In this document: in pieces, positions 9,614 through 20,402 of the stretch
Position numbering within the stretch: the first letter of the stretch is position 1
Layout of the letters: every line of letters begins with the position of its first letter
Assembly (NCBI GenBank): GCA_030604135.1
Contig: JAUVWL010000002.1
Location: 186,001 to 250,000 of the forward strand
Reading direction: 5' to 3'
Source: Burkholderiales bacterium
GTDB lineage: Bacteria > Pseudomonadota > Gammaproteobacteria > Burkholderiales > Burkholderiaceae_C
DNA length: 64,000 nucleotides
Position numbers and translations under genes: made by a program
The notes under the pieces: generated by a model
What the model was told of the DNA's origin: nothing
Databases searched by the model: none
The model's input: the letters and a program-made list of their open reading frames with translations, nothing else

Positions 9614-10606
9614 TCAGGGCAGCAGCACGGTGCAGCCGGTGGTGGCACGGGCCTCCAGGCTTTCATGCGCCTTTCGCACATCGGCCAGCGCAAAGCGCTG
9701 GTCGATGCGGATCTGCACCTGGCCGCTGCCCACCACCTCGAACAGTTCGTTGGCCATGGCCTGGGTACGCTCACGGCTGCTGATATGGGTGAACAGGGTC
9801 TGGCGGGTCACATAAAGCGAGCCCTTGGGGCCCAGAACGCCTGGAGCAAACGGCGCCACGGGACCGCTGGCGTTGCCGAAGCTGACCATCAGGCCGAAGG
9901 GGCGCAGGCAGTCGAGGGAGCCTTCCCAGGTGTCCTTGCCGACCGAATCGTAGACGACCTTGACCCCTTGCCCTCCCGTGATCTCCTTGACCCGATCGAC
10001 AAAACTCCCGGTCCGGTAGTTGATGGTGAATTCGGCGCCGTGTTCGGCCGCCAGCGCACACTTTTCGTCGGAGCCGGCGGTGCCGATCAGACGCAAGCCC
10101 AGCGCCTTGGCCCACTGACAGGCAATCAGGCCCACGCCCCCGGCTGCCGCGTGGAATAGCACGAAATCACCTGGCTCCAGGCCCTCAACCGGTTTGCAGC
10201 GCTTGAGCAGATACTGCGCCGTCAGGCCCTTGAGCATCATGGCCGCACCCGTGTCGAAGTCGATGGCGTCAGGCAATTGGCAGACGTTCATGGCGGGCAT
10301 CACGCGCACCTCGCTGTAGCTGCCCGGCGGGTTGGCGGCATAGGCGGCCCGGTCGCCCACCTTGAGGTGGGTCACACCCTCACCCACCGCCTCGATCACG
10401 CCGGCGCCCTCCATGCCCAGCGACAACGGCAGGGGCAAGGCATACAGGCCACTGCGCTGGTAGACATCGATGAAATTCAGGCCGATGGCATGGTGCCGGA
10501 TGCGCACCTGGCCCGGCCCCGGGTCGCCCACCTCGACCGTTTCCAGCACAAGCTGTTCGGGTCCGCCATTGGCGTGGATGCGCACGGTGCGGCTGCTGAT
10601 GGTCAT
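9614..10606 (-). CDS. NAD(P)H:quinone oxidoreductase, zinc-less MDR family
   Basis: The 330-residue protein belongs to the medium-chain dehydrogenase/reductase superfamily, QOR branch. The GroES-like N-terminal half contains GLNFIDVYQRSGLY. The Rossmann half carries the cofactor loop AAAGGVGLIACQWAK and NYRTGSFVDRVKE. Catalytic-zinc cysteines are absent, as usual for quinone oxidoreductases. I chose the ATG at 10606, preceded by GGAG, over an extension to 10726. It is divergent from the EamA transporter gene. Confidence 0.9.
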   Translation of the reverse strand: MTISSRTVRIHANGGPEQLVLETVEVGDPGPGQVRIRHHAIGLNFIDVYQRSGLYALPLPLSLGMEGAGVIEAVGEGVTHLKVGDRAAYAANPPGSYSEVRVMPAMNVCQLPDAIDFDTGAAMMLKGLTAQYLLKRCKPVEGLEPGDFVLFHAAAGGVGLIACQWAKALGLRLIGTAGSDEKCALAAEHGAEFTINYRTGSFVDRVKEITGGQGVKVVYDSVGKDTWEGSLDCLRPFGLMVSFGNASGPVAPFAPGVLGPKGSLYVTRQTLFTHISSRERTQAMANELFEVVGSGQVQIRIDQRFALADVRKAHESLEARATTGCTVLLP

Positions 10607-10757
10607 TAGGGTCTCCTCATGGCGGGTTGACGGTCCGGACCGAAAACAGGCCCGGATTGGATGGGGTGATGCTGCCATGAAAAGGCCTTTTCGCGTGCGC
10701 GACACCGGGTTGAACCCCCAAGTCATCGGGTGATGCCGAGCTTGCTACAGTGCAAGC

Positions 10758-11702
10758 ATGCCCGACAACACCAGCCACCGCCTGACGGTGGGCACCGCCG
10801 CCCTGCTCGTCATTCCGCCCTTGATGTGGGCCGGCAACGCTGTGGTGGGACGGCTGATGCAAGGGGTCGTGCCCCCGGTGACGCTGAATTTCCTGCGCTG
10901 GGTGCTGGCTTTTGCGATCGTGCTGCCGCTGGCCGCGTGGGTTTTGCGCCGGGGCAGCGGTCTGTGGCCACACTGGCGGCGCTTTGCCCTGCTGGGCCTG
11001 CTCGGTGTGGGTCTGTACAACGCCCTGCAATACCTGGCCCTCAAGACCTCCACCCCCATCAACGTGACGCTGGTGGCCGCCAGCACACCGGTCTGGATGC
11101 TGCTCATGGGGCGGCTTTTCTTTGACGCCGGTGTATCGCGCCGCGCGGCACTGGGCGCCCTGCTCTCCCTGTCGGGCGTCGCGGTCGTCCTGACCCGTGG
11201 CGAACTGAACACCCTGGCGAGCGTGCGACTGGTGCCCGGCGACGCCTGGATGCTGCTGGCTTCCATCGTCTGGGCCTGGTACAGCTGGTTGCTGGTGCGG
11301 CCACCCACGGGCGGATACCCGCCCCACATCCGCAGCGACTGGGCCGCCTTTCTGCTGGGCCAGATGGTGTTCGGTCTGGGCTGGTCGGCGCTGATGACCG
11401 GCGGAGAATGGTTGCTGCCCGGTCCGGGGGGCGAGGCGGCCGCCTCCATCCAGTGGGGTTGGCCACTGGCAGCGGCTTTGCTGTTCGTGGCGGTTGGTCC
11501 CTCGCTGCTGGCCTACCGCTGCTGGGGCGCGGGCGTGGCCCGCGTGGGTCCTGCCGTCGCCGGTTTCTTTTCCAACCTGACCCCGCTGTTCGCGGCACTC
11601 ATGTCGGTGTTGCTGCTGGGTGAGACCCCTCGGACGTACCACGCGGCGGGCTTTGTGCTGATCGTCGGCGGCATACTGGTGTCGTCCGGGCGCCGCAGCT
11701 GA
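10758..11702 (+). CDS. EamA-family (DMT) inner-membrane transporter
   Basis: The 314 residues contain about ten hydrophobic segments in two EamA repeats. Typical elements are PPLMWAGNAVVGR in helix 1, YLALKTSTPINVTLV near the end of repeat 1, and FFSNLTPLFAALMSVLLLGE in repeat 2. Family members export amino acids, nucleotides or other small metabolites; the substrate cannot be predicted. The amidase gene follows after 27 bases on the same strand and may be cotranscribed. Confidence 0.88.
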   Translation: MPDNTSHRLTVGTAALLVIPPLMWAGNAVVGRLMQGVVPPVTLNFLRWVLAFAIVLPLAAWVLRRGSGLWPHWRRFALLGLLGVGLYNALQYLALKTSTPINVTLVAASTPVWMLLMGRLFFDAGVSRRAALGALLSLSGVAVVLTRGELNTLASVRLVPGDAWMLLASIVWAWYSWLLVRPPTGGYPPHIRSDWAAFLLGQMVFGLGWSALMTGGEWLLPGPGGEAAASIQWGWPLAAALLFVAVGPSLLAYRCWGAGVARVGPAVAGFFSNLTPLFAALMSVLLLGETPRTYHAAGFVLIVGGILVSSGRRS

Positions 11703-11729
11703 CGAACACACCCAGCCTGGAGCCATTCG

Positions 11730-13184
11730 ATGAGCCAATCGATCACCGATCTCGACGCCAGCGCCCTGTCCGTGGCCATCCACGCGCGCAGCGTCTCCTG
11801 CCTCGAGGTCATGCAAACCTACCTGGACCGCATCGACCGCCTCAACCCGGCGCTCAACGCCATCGTCAGCCGCCGGCCTGCGGCCGAACTGCTGGCCGAA
11901 GCGGCACGCTGCGATGCCGAGCTGGATGCCGGTCAGTCGCGCGGCTGGCTGCACGGCCTGCCGCATGCCATCAAGGACACCTCGGCCACCGCGGGCCTGC
12001 CCACCACCTACGGCTGCCGCCTGCTGGCCGGCAACACCGCGCGCAGCGACAGCATCATGGCGGCCCGCATCAAGGCCGCCGGTGCCATCGTCATCGGCAA
12101 GACCAACGTGCCCGAGTTCGGGCTGGGCTCGCACACCTTCAATGAGCTGTTCGGCCTGACCCGCAACGCCTGGGACCCGGCCGTCAGTGCGGGCGGCAGC
12201 AGCGGCGGCGCCTGCGCCGCGCTGGCCGCGCACCTGCTGCCGGTGGCCGACGGTTCGGACTTCATGGGCTCGCTGCGCAACCCGGCCGCCTGGCACAACC
12301 TGTTCGGCCTGCGCCCGAGCCAGGGCCTGGTGCCCTTCGGCCCGGGGCCCGAGGTCTGGATCAGCCAGCTTGGCACCGAAGGGCCACTGGCGCGCAGCGT
12401 GCGCGACCTGACCCGCCTGCTGGCCACCCAGGCCGGGCACGACGCGCGTGTGCCGCTGTCCTGGTCCGACCCGGTGCTGGGCAGCCTGGCCGAGCGCCTG
12501 CCCACCGACGCCGGCCCGCTGCAAGGCCTGCGCATCGGCTGGTGGGGCGACCTGCAAGGCCACCTGGCCACCGAGCCCGGCGTCCTGAATGCCTGCGAAT
12601 CGGCGCTGGCGCGCCTGGCCCGCGCCGGGGCGCGCGTGGAGCCGGCGGCACCCGGTTTCGACCCCGAGGCGCTGTGGCAGACCTGGCTGGTCTGGCGCCA
12701 GGCGCTGACAGCGCCGCGCGTGGCGGCCGTGCTGGCACTACCGGGCGCACGTGAAAAACTCAAACCCGAGGCCCTGTGGGAACACGACCAGGCCCAAGGC
12801 CTGGGCTTTGCGGCCTTCGAGCGGGCCTGCCAGGCCCGCACCACCTTCCTGCACCAGTTGCTGGCCGCCTTCGAGCACCACGACCTGATCGCCCTGCCCG
12901 CCGCCCAGTGCTGGCCCTTTCCGGTTGAGCAGCGCTGGCCACGCGAGATCGCGGGACGCACCATGGACACCTACCACCGCTGGATGGAGTGCACCATTTA
13001 CGCCACCCTGGCCGGCGCCCCGGCCATCAGCGTGCCGGCGGGCTTCCACCCCAACGGCCGCTGGCCCATGGGCTTGCAGCTGATCGCCCGGCCCCGGCAC
13101 GATGCGCTGCTGCTGCGCTGGGCGGCGGCGTATGAGGCCTTGATGGGGGATTGGTTGTCCATCAGGCCCGTGACGGCTCAATAG
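11730..13184 (+). CDS. Amidase signature family amidohydrolase
   Basis: The 484-residue protein hydrolyses amides via a Ser-cisSer-Lys triad. The lysine lies in HAIKDT near residue 82. The glycine/serine loop AGGSSGGACAAL lies near 155, and the nucleophile region is DGSDFMGSLRNPAAW. In many amidases this last motif reads DxGGSIRxPA; here FMG replaces the glycine pair, as in one amidase subfamily. It is not GatA, since no gatB or gatC is nearby. Substrate unknown. Confidence 0.88.
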   Translation: MSQSITDLDASALSVAIHARSVSCLEVMQTYLDRIDRLNPALNAIVSRRPAAELLAEAARCDAELDAGQSRGWLHGLPHAIKDTSATAGLPTTYGCRLLAGNTARSDSIMAARIKAAGAIVIGKTNVPEFGLGSHTFNELFGLTRNAWDPAVSAGGSSGGACAALAAHLLPVADGSDFMGSLRNPAAWHNLFGLRPSQGLVPFGPGPEVWISQLGTEGPLARSVRDLTRLLATQAGHDARVPLSWSDPVLGSLAERLPTDAGPLQGLRIGWWGDLQGHLATEPGVLNACESALARLARAGARVEPAAPGFDPEALWQTWLVWRQALTAPRVAAVLALPGAREKLKPEALWEHDQAQGLGFAAFERACQARTTFLHQLLAAFEHHDLIALPAAQCWPFPVEQRWPREIAGRTMDTYHRWMECTIYATLAGAPAISVPAGFHPNGRWPMGLQLIARPRHDALLLRWAAAYEALMGDWLSIRPVTAQ

Positions 13185-13217
13185 CCAACCCCCCGGGGTC
13201 TCAGACCCGCTGCCGTC

Positions 13218-14015
13218 TCAATACGTCCCCGGATACAGCCCCCCATCGGGCAGGATGTTCTGACCGTTGATGTAGCCCGCGTGCACGCTGCACAGGAAGG
13301 CGCAGATGGCGCCGAATTCCTGCGGGGTGCCAAAGCGCCGGGCCGGGATCTGGCCCATCTGGCTGGCCCGGATGTCGTCCAGCGCCTTGCCGGTCTTGCT
13401 GGCGGCGCTGGCCAGGGTGGCCTGCAGGCGGTCGGTGTCGAACTTGCCGGGCAGCAGGTTGTTGATCGTCACGCCTTGGGCCGCGATGCCGCTGCGCGCC
13501 AGGCCGGCCACAAAACCGGTCAGGCCGCTGCGCGCGCCGTTGGACAACCCCAATATGTCGATGGGCGCCTTGACCGCGCTGCTGGTGATGTTGACGATGC
13601 GCCCGAAGCCGCGCCCGGCCATGCCGTCCACCGTGGCCTTGATGAGCTCGATGGGCGTGAGCATGTTGGCCTCGACCGCCTTGAGCCAGGCCTCGCGGTC
13701 CCAGTCGCGGAAGTCACCGGGCGGCGGGCCGCCGGCGTTGGTGACGACGATGTCGAAGGCGGTGCCCGGCCCGCCCGGGGCGGCCAGGGCGGCGGCACGG
13801 CCTTCGGGCGTGGTGATGTCGGCCGCCACGGCCAGCACCTGAACGCCGGGCGACGCGCTGCGGATGCGCTCGGCCGAGGCAAGAAGGGCGTCGGCGCCGC
13901 GCGCCACCATGACCAGGTTGACGCCTTCGGCGGCCAGGGCTTGCGCACAGCCCAACCCCAGCCCTTTGCTGGCGCCGCAGACCAGCGCCCATTTGCCCTT
14001 GATGCCCAGATCCAT
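13218..14015 (-). CDS. SDR-family oxidoreductase with altered catalytic motif
   Basis: The 265-residue Rossmann protein has the cofactor motif GASKGLGLG (residues 14-22), NAGG (93-96) and the C-terminal GYINGQNILPDGG. The usual YxxxK is replaced by S158-N-G-A-R162 (LSNGARSG). The preceding serines (TSS, 144-146) and PG loop (LLPGKFDTDR) remain. Other SDR proteins with SNxxR instead of YxxxK exist, so this is probably a natural clade and not a broken gene. The start at 14015 has AAGGAG upstream. The EamA gene lies upstream on the same strand. Confidence 0.85.
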   Translation of the reverse strand: MDLGIKGKWALVCGASKGLGLGCAQALAAEGVNLVMVARGADALLASAERIRSASPGVQVLAVAADITTPEGRAAALAAPGGPGTAFDIVVTNAGGPPPGDFRDWDREAWLKAVEANMLTPIELIKATVDGMAGRGFGRIVNITSSAVKAPIDILGLSNGARSGLTGFVAGLARSGIAAQGVTINNLLPGKFDTDRLQATLASAASKTGKALDDIRASQMGQIPARRFGTPQEFGAICAFLCSVHAGYINGQNILPDGGLYPGTY

Positions 14016-14044
14016 GCGTTTTCTCCTTGAAAATGTGGGTAGGT

Positions 14045-14986
14045 TCAGCGGCCGCCGGCCGCACCGGCGCGGGTGACCAGGAACACGCCGGCGACCACCA
14101 GCACAGTGCCGGCCACGATCCAGGCGTTGAACGGTTCGTCCAGAATCAGCACACCCATGGCGATGGTGGACATGGGGCCGATCATGCCGGTCTGCGCGGC
14201 CAGGCCGGCGCCGATGCGCTCGATGGCCATCATGACCATGATGACGGGCGCGAAGGTGCAAAGTGTGGCGTTGAGCACCGACAGCCAGATGACCTCGGGC
14301 GCGACGATGGCGGCCGACAGGGGACGCAGCAGCACGAACTGCAGCAGGCACAGCACACAGGCGACCGTGGTGGCCAGGCCGACCAGGCGCATGGCACCGA
14401 GGCGCTTGACCAGCTCGCCGCTGTAGACCAGGTAGATGGCGTAGCTGATGGCGCTGCCGAACACCAGGGCGGCGCCCAGCACCGCGTGCGGGCCGGCAAA
14501 GTCGGCTTCGTGGCCGAACACCAGCAGCACACCGGCGTAGCTGACCGCCATGGCCAGCGCCTGCAGGCCGGTGATGGCGCGGCGGTAGATGACCCAGCCG
14601 AGGATCAGCACCAGGGTGGGATTGAGGTAAAGGATGAGCCGCTCCAGGCTGGCGCTGATGTACTCCAGGCCCCAGAAGTCCAGGAAGCTGGCCAGGTAGT
14701 AGCCGGTGATGCCCAGGCCAACGATGCCCAGCCAGTCGCGCCGGGTCAGCGGGCTCGGGCGGACACCGCCGCGCGGCCGGCTGGCCCACCAGGCCAGGCC
14801 GATGAACAGCGGCAACGCGAACAGCATGCGGTACATGATGAGCGTGACCGCATCGACGCCGTAGCGGTAGGCCAGCTTGACGATGATGGCCTTGCCGCTG
14901 AACGCGACGGAGCCGGCCGCAGCCAGCAGCAGACCGGTGAGCAGGTGGGGGTTTGGTGATGCGGACGGGGCCCGTGGCGCGGTCAT
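14045..14986 (-). CDS. EamA-family (DMT) inner-membrane transporter
   Basis: The 313 residues form ten hydrophobic segments in two EamA domains, with GSVAFSGKAIIVKLAY in helix 1, LERLILYLNPTLVLILGW closing repeat 1, and GVLILDEPFNAWIVAGT in repeat 2. It ends 29 bases before the SDR gene on the same strand, so the pair may be an operon. The start is uncertain: ATG 14986 is preferred because homologues begin near the first membrane helix, but an in-frame ATG at 15028 also exists and neither has a clear ribosome site. Confidence 0.88.
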   Translation of the reverse strand: MTAPRAPSASPNPHLLTGLLLAAAGSVAFSGKAIIVKLAYRYGVDAVTLIMYRMLFALPLFIGLAWWASRPRGGVRPSPLTRRDWLGIVGLGITGYYLASFLDFWGLEYISASLERLILYLNPTLVLILGWVIYRRAITGLQALAMAVSYAGVLLVFGHEADFAGPHAVLGAALVFGSAISYAIYLVYSGELVKRLGAMRLVGLATTVACVLCLLQFVLLRPLSAAIVAPEVIWLSVLNATLCTFAPVIMVMMAIERIGAGLAAQTGMIGPMSTIAMGVLILDEPFNAWIVAGTVLVVAGVFLVTRAGAAGGR

Positions 14987-15064
14987 TGCACCGATTATCC
15001 CGGGCCCGTCGGTTTCGCGCAGTCGCATCTGGCCATGGCAGCCATCGTCAGCGGCGGCCCGATC

Positions 15065-15778
15065 TCATTCGGCCCTGGGTGCCAACAGGCGCTCAATGTC
15101 GAGGATGCGGTAGACGCGGCCCTGCCTGTCGAGCGGTTCGATCAGTCCTTCGCGCTGGAAGGTGTTGAGGGTGCGGCTGACCGTCTCCAGCTTGAGGTCG
15201 AGCATGGCACCCATGTCCTCGCGCGAGAACAGGGTGCTGACGCCGGTGTCGTGCTCGGAGCGCATCTTGAGGATGAGTCCGGCCACCCGCTGGCGCGCGT
15301 TGCCGAAGTTCAGGTCGGCCAGCCAGTCGTCGGCCTCTTTCAGGCTGCGGTGCCATTTTTCCAGCAGGCGCTGGTGCAGGCGCGGCGTTTCCCGGTTCAG
15401 GCGCTGTATCACCTGCAGCGGCAGGCGGCAGACCTTGATGGGGGTGAGGGCGATGGCGTCGGATTCGTAGGTCGGGCCCATGAGCGCCTCCAGGCCGATG
15501 ACGTCACCGGCGCGCAGCACGCGCACGATGCGCTGACGGCCGTCGATGGTGTTGCGCACCAGTTTCACCAGACCCACACGCAGGGTGTAGAGCGAGGTGG
15601 CCGTCTCGCCCAGGCGAACCACGGGTTGACCGGCCACGATCTCCAGGTCGTCGATCGGGGCGTGGATGAGCTTGAAATCGTCTTCGTGCAGGTCGGCAAA
15701 AAGCACCATGTCCCGAATGCCGCAGTTGCGGCAGTCGGCGGTGCCCCGCCAGGCCGACTCGGTCTTGATGGGGATCAT
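15065..15778 (-). CDS. Crp/Fnr-family transcriptional regulator (FNR-like, three of four Fe-S cysteines)
   Basis: The 237-residue protein has an N-terminal cyclic-nucleotide-binding-type sensor domain, a dimerisation helix and a C-terminal winged helix. The recognition helix reads LDLKLETVSRTLNTFQ, keeping the E..SR pattern by which FNR reads TTGAT half sites. C16 and C19 match E. coli FNR C20 and C23, and C117 (KVCRLP) matches C122. The position of C29 is V25, so one ligand of a [4Fe-4S] cluster is missing. It may sense oxygen differently, use another ligand, or not sense it at all. An FNR-type site lies before the bacteriohemerythrin gene in this window. Confidence 0.85.
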   Translation of the reverse strand: MIPIKTESAWRGTADCRNCGIRDMVLFADLHEDDFKLIHAPIDDLEIVAGQPVVRLGETATSLYTLRVGLVKLVRNTIDGRQRIVRVLRAGDVIGLEALMGPTYESDAIALTPIKVCRLPLQVIQRLNRETPRLHQRLLEKWHRSLKEADDWLADLNFGNARQRVAGLILKMRSEHDTGVSTLFSREDMGAMLDLKLETVSRTLNTFQREGLIEPLDRQGRVYRILDIERLLAPRAE

Positions 15779-15810
15779 GTGCGCCGGGTTGAAAAGAGCT
15801 TCAGAGCCCC

Positions 15811-15816
15811 ACTATA
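15811..15816 (-). promoter_or_regulatory. Candidate -10 box for the FNR-like gene
   Basis: On the minus strand TATAGT lies 33-38 bases upstream of the start codon. I see no good -35 at standard spacing, so activation or a weak promoter is possible. Confidence 0.3.
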
Positions 15817-15851
15817 CGACGAGGCCCCTGCGCGGTGGGCGTGGCAAGACG

Positions 15852-17669
<1,818 letters not shown>

Positions 17670-17674
17670 GGTGC

Positions 17675-18439
17675 TCAGGATACCGCCTTGAACAGGCGCA
17701 GCCACTTGGTGGCCGGCAGGCCCCAGCGGGCCTGCACGGCCTCGGCCCGTGCCAGCAGGTCCATGCGGGTCGGGTGCTGGGGGTTGCGCAGGGCCAGCAC
17801 GATGGTGTTGCCCTCGCGCGTGGGTCGGAACGCCCACACGGCCTCCATGCCGAAGGCATCGACGATGGCCTGCAGCGACCGCTCGAAACTGGCATCGCGC
17901 CCGAACAGGTTGACCGTCATGCCCCCCTCATCTGCAAGCAGGGCACGCACATCGGTGTAGAACTCGGCGTGGTCCAGCACCGGCGCCGCCGCTTCGTGGT
18001 CGTACAGGTCGACCTGCACCACGTCGTAGCGCCCCAGGTGCTCGGCGCGCCGGATTTCGGCGCCGGCATCGGCCAGCAGCACACGCAGACGGGGCCCGTC
18101 GGGCGGCAGCTTGAACCACTGGTGGCACACGGCCAGCACCTGGGGGTTGAGCTCGATGGCCGTGGTGTCCATGCGCAGCTTCTTGAAGCAGAACTTGGTC
18201 AGCGCGGCCGAGCCCAGACCCAGCTGCAGGGCGCGGCGCGAAGCCACGCTGTCCGGGTCGACGAACAGCAGCCAGGCCATCATGCGCTGGACGTACTCCA
18301 GTTCGATGTCAAAGGGGGCGTCGATCAGCATCGACCCCTGGATCCATTCGGTGCCCAGGTGCAGGAAGCGCACGTCGGCGTCCTCCGAGATGGTGACCTC
18401 GGGCAGCTCCGATTCGGTCTGGCGCCGGCTTCGACTCAT
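17675..18439 (-). CDS. Spermidine-synthase-like methyltransferase-fold protein
   Basis: The 254-residue protein shows the polyamine synthase fold. LQLGLGSAALTKF corresponds to the glycine-rich cofactor loop, TAIELNP to the acidic end of strand 2, and DVVQVDLYDHEAAAPVL to the active-site loop. The N-terminal beta-hairpin domain of full-length SpeE is short, so it is more likely a SpeE-like protein of unknown substrate than a true spermidine synthase. It is directly upstream of, and probably cotranscribed with, the GspE-type ATPase. Confidence 0.75.
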   Translation of the reverse strand: MSRSRRQTESELPEVTISEDADVRFLHLGTEWIQGSMLIDAPFDIELEYVQRMMAWLLFVDPDSVASRRALQLGLGSAALTKFCFKKLRMDTTAIELNPQVLAVCHQWFKLPPDGPRLRVLLADAGAEIRRAEHLGRYDVVQVDLYDHEAAAPVLDHAEFYTDVRALLADEGGMTVNLFGRDASFERSLQAIVDAFGMEAVWAFRPTREGNTIVLALRNPQHPTRMDLLARAEAVQARWGLPATKWLRLFKAVS

Positions 18440-18525
18440 AGGGGCTTGCGGGAACAAACGGGTTCGGCGATCGGGCGAGGACGGCGCAATTGCATGGTGT
18501 CTGGCGTTCGGTGGGCAAGTGCCGA

Positions 18526-19023
18526 TTATCGGAGCAGGCCGTGGCGCTGCAGCACCTCGGCCCAGGCATCGCGCTTGCGCTGGAACGACCAGCTGGCATT
18601 GGCCGGGCTGGTGGACGGCAGCCGGTACACCGGCAGGCCCAGAGCCCGGGTGTGGCGGGCATGGCGGAAACTCTCACCCCCGTTGTGGGCGATGGCCTGC
18701 AACTGCGGGCAGGTGCGCCGGACTCGTTCGAAATCATTGAGTTCAGCCGACCGGATGTCGGCGTCCAGGCTGCCCTCGCGTTCGCAGGCGGCGTACACAT
18801 CCCAGATGCCCAGACCGCGCGCTCGCACCGAGGCCAGACGCGCCGGGTAGTCCATCGCCGCCAAGGGCACGTCCCACAAGGCACCCAGAATCTTCCAGAA
18901 ATGGTTTTGCGGGTGTCCGTAGTACTGTTGCGAGCGCAGCGAGGCCACCCCCGGAAAACTGCCCAGCACCAGCAGTCGGGTGTTGACGTCGATCACCGGC
19001 TCCAGCCCCTGCAGGCGCTTCAT
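18526..19023 (-). CDS. DNA-deoxyinosine glycosylase / uracil-DNA glycosylase superfamily
   Basis: The 165-residue protein carries LLVLGSFPGVASLRSQQYYGHPQNHFW, written here in family form as motif 1 plus the YGHPxNxFW string of the deoxyinosine glycosylase branch. Motif 2 is SPANASW. The expected role is base-excision removal of hypoxanthine or uracil from DNA. Its start ATG overlaps the TatD stop (ATGA), so the two are translationally coupled, giving a two-gene DNA-maintenance operon. Confidence 0.85.
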   Translation of the reverse strand: MKRLQGLEPVIDVNTRLLVLGSFPGVASLRSQQYYGHPQNHFWKILGALWDVPLAAMDYPARLASVRARGLGIWDVYAACEREGSLDADIRSAELNDFERVRRTCPQLQAIAHNGGESFRHARHTRALGLPVYRLPSTSPANASWSFQRKRDAWAEVLQRHGLLR

Positions 19024-19874
19024 GGCGCCTCCCGGCCCGACCACAGCGCCGCCAGACGCGGGAGTGCCGCCAGCGCGTTGGCGGTGGTCTGGCGGGCCAC
19101 CTCAGCCACCGGCTGGCCACGCAGCCCGGCCAGCACCTCACCGATGCGCGGCAGCTCGGCGGGGGTGTTGACGCCCTGCGGTCGACCGGCCTGGCGCTCG
19201 GCGGCCGTGACGTAAAGCCAGTGTGGCGGGATGTCGGGCGCGTCGGTCTCCAGCACCAGATGCTGCAGGGGCAGCTCAGTGGCCAGCGCGCGCAGCCGCC
19301 GTGCGGTCTCGAAGCTCATGGCTCCGCCAAAGCCCAGCCGAAAACCCAGTTGGGTGAAGGCCAGGGCCTGCTGCGCGCTGCCGCTGAAGGCATGGGCTAT
19401 GCCGCCGGACACCGGCCGCTCGCGCAGCTGCCGCAGCAGCGCGTCGGCACTCTTGCGCACGTGCAGGATGACTGGCAGGTCGTGCCGGTGCGCCAGCCGC
19501 AGCTGGGCCCGGTAAAAATGCAACTGCCGCTCGCGCATGGCCGGCTCGCACAGCGCGGGGACAAAAAAATCCAGTCCGATCTCGCCCACCGCCACCAGGC
19601 GAGGGTCGGCCCGGTGGCGGACCAGGGCCTCGTCCAGGCGGTCCAGATCGCCTTCGCTGGCCTGCGGTACGTACAGGGGATGGATGCCCAGCGCATACGC
19701 ATCACCGTGGCGATGGGCCAGCAGGCGCACCGCATCGAAGTTGGCCCATTCGACCGCCGGTACAACACACAGCGCCACGCCGCGTTCGCGGGCCTGCGCC
19801 CGCACGGTGTCGGCGGCGTCCGGTCCCGAACCGAACTCGGGTGCGTCAAGGTGGCAGTGGGTATCTATCCACAT
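19020..19874 (-). CDS. TatD-family metal-dependent hydrolase (DNase)
   Basis: The 284-residue TIM-barrel protein has the metal-site motifs of TatD/YcfH nucleases: DTHCHLD at residues 4-10, VGEIGLDFF with the bridging glutamate, HVRKS, and ETDAPDIPP near residue 205. Family members are 3'-to-5' exonucleases active on single-stranded or damaged DNA. The start codon is supported by the immediate D-T-H motif. It overlaps the downstream glycosylase gene by four bases. Confidence 0.9.
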   Translation of the reverse strand: MWIDTHCHLDAPEFGSGPDAADTVRAQARERGVALCVVPAVEWANFDAVRLLAHRHGDAYALGIHPLYVPQASEGDLDRLDEALVRHRADPRLVAVGEIGLDFFVPALCEPAMRERQLHFYRAQLRLAHRHDLPVILHVRKSADALLRQLRERPVSGGIAHAFSGSAQQALAFTQLGFRLGFGGAMSFETARRLRALATELPLQHLVLETDAPDIPPHWLYVTAAERQAGRPQGVNTPAELPRIGEVLAGLRGQPVAEVARQTTANALAALPRLAALWSGREAP

Positions 19875-19944
19875 GGGGGTATAAACAGGTCCATGGTGAT
19901 TGTGCCGCCCCCGGGCACAAGCTTGTACTCAGCTGGAGGAACAC

Positions 19945-20391
19945 ATGTCAGACACCTCGCCCCCTTGGACCCTGCGCCCCCTGCGCGCCCTGACCTGGGC
20001 CCTGCCCGCCCTGGCCCTGTCGCTGGCCGCCTGCGCCGGTGGCGCCCAGCCAGGGGGCCTGGTGGGCACAGAATGGCGCCTGGTGGAAATGAACGGCCAG
20101 GCATTGCCCGAACAGCCGGCCGCCACCATGGCCTTCACCGAACCGGGCAAGGTGGCTGGCAGCGGTTCGTGCAATCGCTACTTTGGCAGCGTCACCCTGT
20201 CGGGCCAGCAAATCGGCTTCAGCCAGGTGGGTGCCACCAAAATGGCCTGCATGGGTCCGGCCGGCGAGCTGGAATCGCGCTATTTCGCGGCCCTGCAGCA
20301 GGCCCAGCGCTACGAAGTCAAGGACGGCCAGTTGCTGATCCATGTACAGGGGCAGGCGGCGCCGCTGCGCTTCGTGCGCACCCAACCCTGA
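19945..20391 (+). CDS. META-domain (HslJ-like) lipoprotein
   Basis: The ATG at 19945 follows GGAGGA. The signal sequence ends in a lipobox LSLAAC with C30 as the lipidation site. The mature part is a single META domain, with GTEWRLVEMNGQAL and GSGSCNRYFGSVTLSGQ. META/HslJ proteins are linked to heat or novobiocin resistance and envelope stress, but the mechanism is unknown. It is convergent with lolD, with only 11 bases between stops. Confidence 0.85.
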   Translation: MSDTSPPWTLRPLRALTWALPALALSLAACAGGAQPGGLVGTEWRLVEMNGQALPEQPAATMAFTEPGKVAGSGSCNRYFGSVTLSGQQIGFSQVGATKMACMGPAGELESRYFAALQQAQRYEVKDGQLLIHVQGQAAPLRFVRTQP

Positions 20392-20402
20392 CGCGGACCA
20401 GG

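Noticed and set aside
10617..12563. 648-residue minus-strand frame opposite the EamA transporter and amidase genes
   Set aside because: Low-complexity Q/G/A/H-rich composition and no domain; both genes on the other strand are clear family members.
13218..14789. Apparent 523-residue SDR fusion protein
   Set aside because: Only the last 265 residues are SDR. The upstream part is a wrong-frame reading of the EamA transporter, and a ribosome site sits right before ATG 14015.
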